Of a DNA stretch of 64,000 nucleotides, positions 27,879-33,091 are shown piece by piece. Under the pieces are notes generated by a model, which saw only the letters and a list, made by a program, of their open reading frames with translations, made no database searches and had not been told where the DNA came from. How positions within the stretch are numbered: the first letter of the stretch is position 1; each line of letters starts with the position of its first letter. This stretch comes from CBDCBA01 sp965214125 (lineage in GTDB: Bacteria; Planctomycetota; Phycisphaerae; Tepidisphaerales; Tepidisphaeraceae). The position numbers and the translations under genes were made by a program. Location: the NCBI GenBank assembly GCA_965214125.1, contig CBDCBA010000027.1:444353-508352 (forward strand), in the 5' to 3' direction.

Positions 27879-28103
27879 CCCTACCGCCCCGCCACCAGCC
27901 TCGACGCGACGGACGCCGAATTGCTCCGGCAGTTCGTGCGCTCGCGCGACGACCTCGCCTTCGGCCGACTGGTGGCCCGGCACGCGCGGGCGGTGCGGCG
28001 GGTGGCGCATCACCGCCGAGCTGCGGCTGGACTCCCTGGCGTCCCGCTCGTAGCCGCACGTTCCGAGACGAACGGCTGCGGGTCGTCGGCAGAGCGTGAC
28101 TAG
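27876..28103 (+). pseudogene. Truncated ECF sigma factor gene (N-terminal fragment)
   Basis: From the GTG at 27876 the first 46 residues match the start of the neighbouring ECF genes (ELLRQFVRSRDDLAFGRLVA, RHARAVRRVAHHR). The match then stops abruptly near 28015, and an unrelated tail of about 28 residues runs to a TGA. Regions 2.3 to 4 and the membrane part are missing. It retains the shared promoter-like block upstream. It is best read as the remnant of a fourth paralogue. Confidence 0.8.
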
Positions 28104-28106
28104 GCC

Positions 28107-28206
28107 CGGCTGCTGTGCCATAACCGGACGATGAGCCGTAACACACCGCAGCGGGAACCAGGTTCCCAGCCTAAGCAGGCCAACCTGAACGACCTGACCC
28201 TGTTCG
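28107..28206 (+). repeat. Duplicated leader segment, copy 1
   Basis: About 100 bases are similar to 29261-29354. The shared parts are GTGCCATAACCG, then an aligned ATG (28131), then CAGCGGGAACC-GGTTCCCAGC, CAACCTGAACGACCTGACC and TGTTCG. The encoded peptides also match (REPGSQP, NLNDLTLF). The inner GGGAACCAGGTTCCC is a perfect 7-base inverted repeat around one base. The following 200 bases to the PEP-CTERM gene contain no gene that I can support. Confidence 0.75.
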
Positions 28207-28407
28207 TTGACTGTTCTGGCTTGACTGGGAACCCGGAGCGGGCGACACTCTGCTGCCGCCCACGATGCCGGAGCAGGAGACCTATGCAACAGCTCACCTT
28301 CTCTGCTACAAGGCTCTCGCGCTTTCGTACGCTCGCCGCACTCGTGGATGCCCCATCGGCCAGCCATCTGGCCATCTGGCTCGTCATTCATTCGGAAGGA
28401 AGAAATA

Positions 28408-29250
28408 ATGCAGAGTAAATCGTTGCTCGCCCTGAATCTCGTCGCCGTGATGATGTTTGCTACCCCTTCGCTGGCAGCGCCAAGCTTCTTCGTATCGGTA
28501 GAAATGAGCGACGCCACCTTCAACTTTGCAGGCGACGGTAGCCCGCCAGACCCCCTTCTGTTTCAGTCAATCAGAAGTCCATTATTCGAGCAGGGTACTC
28601 ATTTTCCGGGTAATAACCCCCTCGATTCTACTTCGAGATTCGAGTACACGTTAGCCGGCGGCGAAACATCGCTGGACCTCAGTAGCGACATTTACTTTGA
28701 CTGGTCTGATGACCCAGGCAGCATCGCTTTCCCGATGCTCTTTCTCGATGTGTTCGTGGTAGTGGTTACCGAGCCGGGGGAAGTATTGCCGCCGGACTTC
28801 AATGTCACGGGTCGGTTGGAGGCTCGTGGAGTTCAGACGGCCGACAACTGGCCTGGTGGCTCAGAGCATAGAGGCAGTGTCACCGGCGAGGTCGAGACGC
28901 CAACTCCCGCGGATGCTTTGCTTGACATCTCGTTTGTCGCCGAGGACTTCTTTAGGGCTTCATCTAACGACACGATCCTTGGCCAAACGGCCGATAATTG
29001 GGCTAGTGGCGAAAACCCCCTGTTCGGTGGACGTTTCTTCAACGCCAGCCGGGATATTGCAGGTGCCGACGATATCAACGGAATGTCATTTTCAACCGGG
29101 CTAAGCCAGAATGGTTTTCCAGGAAGTCCGGTGGGTGGGCTTCTAGACATCGACCTTTCGTTGCAGATGAACAACGTTCCTGAGTCAGCAAGCGGCCTCA
29201 TCCTAACGGCTGGCGTCTCGGCCCTTCTGCTCCGCCGACGCTCGGTGTGA
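28408..29250 (+). CDS. PEP-CTERM-type secreted protein
   Basis: The 280-residue protein has a Sec signal peptide (ALNLVAVMMFATPSLAAP). The body has no cysteines and is rich in Asp, Ser, Gly and Phe. The C-terminus is a sorting signal of PEP-CTERM type: VPES in place of VPEP, a hydrophobic stretch, then LLLRRRSV. Such proteins are processed by an exosortase and released or anchored at the surface. A strong ribosome site, GGAAGGA, lies eight bases before the ATG. Base composition is clearly lower in GC than neighbouring genes, which suggests acquisition. It stands between two copies of a leader repeat. The function is unknown. Confidence 0.8.
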   Translation: MQSKSLLALNLVAVMMFATPSLAAPSFFVSVEMSDATFNFAGDGSPPDPLLFQSIRSPLFEQGTHFPGNNPLDSTSRFEYTLAGGETSLDLSSDIYFDWSDDPGSIAFPMLFLDVFVVVVTEPGEVLPPDFNVTGRLEARGVQTADNWPGGSEHRGSVTGEVETPTPADALLDISFVAEDFFRASSNDTILGQTADNWASGENPLFGGRFFNASRDIAGADDINGMSFSTGLSQNGFPGSPVGGLLDIDLSLQMNNVPESASGLILTAGVSALLLRRRSV

Positions 29251-29260
29251 CACCGAACGT

Positions 29261-29354
29261 CGGCTGTGGCATAACCGCTGGATGAGCAGTAAATCCCAGC
29301 GGGAACCGGGTTCCCAGCCCCAGCAAGACAACCTCAACGATCTGACCCTGTTCG
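29261..29354 (+). repeat. Duplicated leader segment, copy 2
   Basis: This is the second copy of the segment at 28107-28206, with GTGGCATAACCG, an aligned ATG at 29282, the GGGAACCGGGTTCCC inverted repeat and the CTGACCCTGTTCG end. The two copies flank the PEP-CTERM gene as direct repeats about 1.1 kb apart. By eye roughly three of four bases agree. Confidence 0.75.
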
Positions 29355-29601
29355 ACCTGCCGCCGCCGGCAGAGTCGGTGAAGGTCAACGCAACGCCACC
29401 CGCGGCACCGGAACCGGCAACAGTGCCGTCGGTCGAACTGCCGGCGGTCACGCTGCCGTGGGACTTCACCACCAGCTTCCCGGTCCCGCGTAACGACGCC
29501 ATCGACGCCGGCAACCTGCACCCGACCGACGTGGTGCCGGAGAACCTGGCGGCGCTGCACGAGACCTTCTTCGCCGAGGTGCTGGGCCTGATGAACCAGT
29601 C
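29282..29601 (+). pseudogene. Broken gene upstream of gcvT
   Basis: From the ATG at 29282, about 107 codons read as plausible protein (QREPGSQPQQDNLNDLTLF, then a Pro-rich stretch, then NLHPTDVVPENLAALHETFF and AEVLGLMNQSG). The frame then enters a perfect 29-base inverted repeat and remains open into gcvT without a stop of its own. A protein that ran on would overlap gcvT in another frame, so the gene is probably truncated by the repeat. The N-terminus is shared with the short frame at 28131. I do not recognise the protein. Confidence 0.55.
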
Positions 29602-29671
29602 GGGTGCCACTGCATCCTTGCGGTGGCGAGAACCGGAATCCGCTCGCCACCGCAAGGATGCAGTGGCACCC
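29602..29671. repeat. Perfect 29-base inverted repeat upstream of gcvT
   Basis: The arms 29602-29630 and 29643-29671 are exact inverted copies around a 12-base loop. The left arm starts GGGTGCCACTGCATCC. It ends 22 bases before the gcvT start. It could be a strong terminator for the gene before it or an inserted MITE-like element, because it also marks the point where the upstream reading frame loses its coding character. Confidence 0.9.
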
Positions 29672-29693
29672 AAGGCCGGCGTAAGCTGCCCGC

Positions 29694-30821
29694 ATGCCCG
29701 ACGCCACCACCACCACCACGCTCAAGCACACGCCCTTCCACGACCTCCACGTCGCCCTCGGCGGGAAGATGGTCGACTTCGCGGGCTGGGCCATGCCGCT
29801 GTCGTACGGGTCGATCGTCCAGGAGCACGAACGCTGCCGCACGGCGGGGGCGTTCTTCGACGTCAGCCACATGGGGCGGCTGCGCTTCGAAGGAGCCGAC
29901 GCCGTGGCGTTTCTCGATCGCGTGACCACGCGCGACGTGTCCGCCATGACGCCGGGGCAGAGCCGGTACGGGTTCGTCACCAATGCCAACGGCGGCGTGA
30001 AGGACGACGTGATCGTCGCCCGCTGGGCGGACGGCGTGAGCATGGTCTGCAACGCCAGCAACCGCGAGAAGCTGCTGGCCCACTTCGAGAGCGTCATCCG
30101 CGACAGTGGGCTCGACTGCCGCGTGATCGACAACACCGAATCGACCGCCATGGCGGCGTTCCAGGGGCCCAAGGTGTTCGAGGAGCTTGGCCCGCTGGTC
30201 GGCGACAAGCTGGACGACGACCCGGCCACGCTCAAGCGCTTCGGCTGCACGCGCGGCGAGGTGATGGGCTCGCCGATCGAGGTCTACCGCAGCGGCTACA
30301 CCGGCGAGGACGGCGTGGAGGTCGTCATGCCCGCCAACCTCGCCCAGATGCTCGGCGGGATGATGGGCGACTCGCTCAAAAGCGGCCCGATCTACGCCTG
30401 CGGGCTCGGCGCGCGGGACACGCTGCGCATCGAGGCCGCCCTGCCGCTGTACGGGCACGAGCTGGGCGAAGAGGTCGACCCGATCAGCGTCGGAATGGGT
30501 TGGGCGGTGAAGAAGGAGGGCGACTTCATCGGCAGCGAGGCCATCCGCCGCGTGGCGACCGACGGGCCGGCGAAGAAGCTGGTCGGCGTGGAACTGCAAG
30601 GCCGGCGCACCGCCCGGCAGGGGACGCCGGTGCTGGTGAACGACGTGCAGGTGGGCGTTGTCACGAGCGGCTGCTTCGGACCGACCTTGCAAAAGAGCGT
30701 GGCGATGGCGTTCGTCGCGAGCGAGTATGCCGACGTGACGACGACGCTGGGCGTGGACTTCAAAAAGGAAGTGATTCCGGCGGCGGTCGTGCCCCTTCCG
30801 TTCTACAAGCGGCCGGCATAG
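29694..30821 (+). CDS. gcvT: Glycine cleavage system T protein (aminomethyltransferase)
   Basis: GcvT takes the aminomethyl group from lipoylated GcvH, releases ammonia and forms methylene-tetrahydrofolate. The 375-residue protein has the usual length and motifs: TPFHDLHVALGGKMVDFAGW, DVSHMGRLRFEG, FLDRVTTRDV, the folate-site region GYTGEDGVEV, and GLGARDTLRIEAALPLYG. The C-terminal barrel is complete. gcvH starts 10 bases downstream, so the two share a transcript; gcvP is 2 kb further on, beyond an ECF sigma gene. No glycine riboswitch was recognised upstream. Confidence 0.96.
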   Translation: MPDATTTTTLKHTPFHDLHVALGGKMVDFAGWAMPLSYGSIVQEHERCRTAGAFFDVSHMGRLRFEGADAVAFLDRVTTRDVSAMTPGQSRYGFVTNANGGVKDDVIVARWADGVSMVCNASNREKLLAHFESVIRDSGLDCRVIDNTESTAMAAFQGPKVFEELGPLVGDKLDDDPATLKRFGCTRGEVMGSPIEVYRSGYTGEDGVEVVMPANLAQMLGGMMGDSLKSGPIYACGLGARDTLRIEAALPLYGHELGEEVDPISVGMGWAVKKEGDFIGSEAIRRVATDGPAKKLVGVELQGRRTARQGTPVLVNDVQVGVVTSGCFGPTLQKSVAMAFVASEYADVTTTLGVDFKKEVIPAAVVPLPFYKRPA

Positions 30822-30831
30822 CCTAGCGGCC

Positions 30832-31215
30832 ATGGCAGTTCCGACCGACCGCAAGTTCCTCAAGACCCACGAGTGGCACCTGATCGACGGGGAGACCTGC
30901 ACGATCGGCATCACCCAGTTCGCCGCCGACGAGCTCACCGACATCACCTACGTCGATTTGCCCGAAGTCGGCGGCGACGTGACGGCCGGCGAGCCGTTCG
31001 GCGAGGTCGAGAGTGTCAAGGCCACCAGCGACCTCGTCAGCGGCGTGACGGGCGAGGTGATCGAGGTCAACGAAGAACTTTCGGCCGACCCGAGCCTGGT
31101 CAACAGCGATCCGCACGACGGCGCTTGGATGATCAAGGTCAAGATGAGCGCCCCCGACGAAGCCGCCAACCTGCTCGACCCCGAGGGGTACAAGCAACAA
31201 ACCGGCGCCGAGTAG
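30832..31215 (+). CDS. gcvH: Glycine cleavage system H protein
   Basis: GcvH is the lipoylated shuttle that carries the aminomethyl group between GcvP and GcvT. The 127-residue protein has the lipoyl-lysine motif VESVKATSDL with Lys63 as the modified residue, and the THEWH and GITQFAADELTDI blocks. LipB at the start of the window would attach the octanoyl precursor to this Lys. It follows gcvT by 10 bases. Confidence 0.97.
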   Translation: MAVPTDRKFLKTHEWHLIDGETCTIGITQFAADELTDITYVDLPEVGGDVTAGEPFGEVESVKATSDLVSGVTGEVIEVNEELSADPSLVNSDPHDGAWMIKVKMSAPDEAANLLDPEGYKQQTGAE

Positions 31216-31251
31216 GGGCTGCCCCCCACGCACCGATCTCCTCGGACCGAT

Positions 31252-31345
31252 GCCGAAGCGGAAGCTTCGGGTCGGAAGCTTCGGGTGCCTGCGGAAGCTT
31301 CGGATCGAAACGTGTCCGAGGCAGAACCCGAAGCTGCCGCTTCGG
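31252..31345. repeat. Cluster of GCTTCGG palindromes between gcvH and an ECF gene
   Basis: The 14-base unit CGGAAGCTTCGGGT occurs twice in tandem (31259-31272 and 31273-31286), and a third, slightly changed, copy starts at 31292. A complementary CCCGAAGC...GCTTCGG block lies at 31327-31345. The 22 bases at 31252-31273 occur again, identical, at 45939-45960 between pyrD and the M20 peptidase gene. The cluster can fold into nested hairpins and may terminate the gcvTH transcript. Confidence 0.8.
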
Positions 31346-31371
31346 CGTCGGGAGGGTTTCTTCGGGTTTCC

Positions 31372-31411
31372 TTGTTGCGCCGGCGCGACCTGCGAACATC
31401 CGGGGGTGGTG
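31372..31411 (+). promoter_or_regulatory. Shared ECF promoter-like block, copy D
   Basis: TTGTTGC at 31372, a GC-rich spacer, then GCGAACATCCGGGGGTGGTG to the start codon. The -10-like GCGAACA matches copy B, and the ATCCGGGGGTGGTG end matches copy C. The TTGTTGC departs from TTGTCCG. Confidence 0.45.
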
Positions 31412-33016
31412 ACGTCAACCGCTCGATCTTCCCCCACCACCGACGCCGCCCTGCTGCGGCGCTACCGCGCGACGCGCGACGAGGAATCCTTCGCCCGGCT
31501 CGTCTCGCGCCACGCGGCGGCGGTGCGGGCGGTGGCGCTGCGGACCACCGGCAACGCATCGGCGGCCGAGGACGTGGCGCAGGCGACGTTCCTCGTGCTC
31601 ATCGGTCGAACCGGGCCGGCGATGCGGTCGGCCACACTGCGTGGCGACCTGCGGCCTTGGCTGGCGAAAACGTGCCGCTTCTGCGCCGCGAACTGGCGAA
31701 GAAGCGAAGCGCGGCGTCGCCGGCGGGAGCAGGTGGCGGCGACGCCGGAATCCGTTGATCCCAGCGAGCCGGGCGAGCTCGGCGAGCAGGTCGCGGCGGC
31801 CGTCGCGGCATTGCGGCGTCGGGATCGCCGGCTGATCGAGCTGCGCCACCTCGACGGCCTCGCCTGGCCGGACGTGGCGGCCCGACTGAATCTTGATCCC
31901 CCCGCCGCCCGCGTCGCCGGCGGCCGGGCACTCGACCGCCTCCGCGACCTGCTGCTGCGCCGCGGCATCACCGCCACGACGGCCACCGTGGCCGCCAGCC
32001 TGAGCGCCCTCGTCGCCAAGGCCTCGCTACGCAGCGCCGCCCCCACGCCGGCCGCCTTTTCCCTCGCGAAAGGAACCCTTCTCATGTTGAAGCTCAAGAC
32101 AATCGCCGTGCTCTCGACCGCCGCCCTCCTCGGCGGCGCGGGCGGCGGGCTGCTGTACGCGGGGCAAGAAAATCCCGGTTCGGAAGCTGCGGCAGCTAAA
32201 AGCGCCACAACGACAGCGAGCGACGTGAACCAGCAGTCGTTGCCATACTCGCTCTCCGGCATCCTGAGCGACGGCACGCAAGCACGGGTCGTCGCGATCG
32301 GTGACGGCGAACGCTGGTGGTCGGCGTACGGCGAACTGTTGGAGGATGTGGAAGCAGCCTTGCCCGACCTTGCCATCGGAGAAGGCGAGGTGTCGCGGTA
32401 CGTCATCGTCGAGGTTGTCGGGCGGCCGGATACGGAAGAAGGTGGTTCTCAGCAACTCTCGTTTGGATCGCGGCCTACTTCGCCGAGTGTGAGATTTGAC
32501 AGCATCGATGACGGTTCTCGCATCGTCTTCGCCACAGTGTTGCCGCGGGAGGGTGACGCACCGAATGCAGAACTTAACGTCCTAATTTCAGCAGGAGTGG
32601 GTGAGTGGCGTGGGGCACCTGCCGGAAGCCGCAACCATTCCTGGCTCGTCGGCTCGGCCAGGACTGAGGTGCAATTGCACGAGCTTCGGATTCAGAACCC
32701 AGCCGGAGGAGGTTTACGTCCAGCGGTGCAGTTCTTCCCGCGATCTCTTCGATCCGAGGTTCGAATCGTCCGAACGTCGGCCAACGATGATACGGGCGAA
32801 GTCATGTTTGTCCCGGCGAGTCGTCCCTACGAAACTCGCTTGGGAGAACAAACGTTCCGCCTCGACTACTTGGTTGTGCCATTCGATAATCAGTCGGTCC
32901 AGCCTGATGAATCGCCTGGTCGCTTTTCGCTGTTCTATCGCCCGACTGAGACAATCGAGTTCTTCATGCTTCCGTCGATTCCTGGTGGTGGGACGCCAGA
33001 AGTCCAAGTTAGATAG
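31409..33016 (+). CDS. ECF-type sigma factor fused to a membrane segment and extracytoplasmic domain (3)
   Basis: A 535-residue paralogue of the genes at 24.6 and 26.2 kb. Region 2: ALLRRYRATRDEESFARLVS, AEDVAQATFLVLIGR, LRPWLAKTCRFCAANWRR. Region 4: LRRRDRRLIELRHLDGLAWPDVAARL, near residue 140. An internal ATG at 32084, with AAAGGA upstream, precedes the hydrophobic segment (LKTIAVLSTAALLGGAGGG). The C-terminal 300 residues, which are clearly lower in GC, form an extracytoplasmic domain (GDGERWWSAYGELL), related by eye to that of paralogue 2. GTG at 31409 was taken; 31406 is also a GTG. It stands between gcvH and gcvP, an odd place that splits the operon. Confidence 0.87.
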   Translation: MTSTARSSPTTDAALLRRYRATRDEESFARLVSRHAAAVRAVALRTTGNASAAEDVAQATFLVLIGRTGPAMRSATLRGDLRPWLAKTCRFCAANWRRSEARRRRREQVAATPESVDPSEPGELGEQVAAAVAALRRRDRRLIELRHLDGLAWPDVAARLNLDPPAARVAGGRALDRLRDLLLRRGITATTATVAASLSALVAKASLRSAAPTPAAFSLAKGTLLMLKLKTIAVLSTAALLGGAGGGLLYAGQENPGSEAAAAKSATTTASDVNQQSLPYSLSGILSDGTQARVVAIGDGERWWSAYGELLEDVEAALPDLAIGEGEVSRYVIVEVVGRPDTEEGGSQQLSFGSRPTSPSVRFDSIDDGSRIVFATVLPREGDAPNAELNVLISAGVGEWRGAPAGSRNHSWLVGSARTEVQLHELRIQNPAGGGLRPAVQFFPRSLRSEVRIVRTSANDDTGEVMFVPASRPYETRLGEQTFRLDYLVVPFDNQSVQPDESPGRFSLFYRPTETIEFFMLPSIPGGGTPEVQVR

Positions 33017-33037
33017 AGCATCTTTCAGTTCCCGCCA

Positions 33038-33068
33038 CCCGCCGCCCCGCGTTCGCCGGGGCGGCGGG
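33038..33068 (+). terminator. Terminator-like hairpin after the third ECF gene
   Basis: A perfect 12-base stem (33038-33049 with 33057-33068) around a 7-base loop is followed by a short CGTTTGG. It lies 22 bases after the ECF stop and 24 before the gcvP start, so gcvP probably needs its own promoter or readthrough. Confidence 0.65.
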
Positions 33069-33091
33069 CGTTTGGTCTACGATCGGGCCGC

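Noticed and set aside
28131..28418. Independent 95-residue protein
   Set aside because: Only the first 24 residues are shared with the frame at 29282. The rest is Arg/Cys-rich and overlaps the PEP-CTERM ribosome site and start, so it was recorded as a repeat copy.
29251..29693. Glycine riboswitch upstream of gcvT
   Set aside because: I looked for the conserved riboswitch core in the gcvT leader and found only a duplicated segment, a broken reading frame and a perfect inverted repeat.
32755..32775. tRNA T-arm-like string GGTTCGAATC
   Set aside because: It lies within the coding sequence of the third ECF gene, and no acceptor, D or anticodon stem can be drawn around it.
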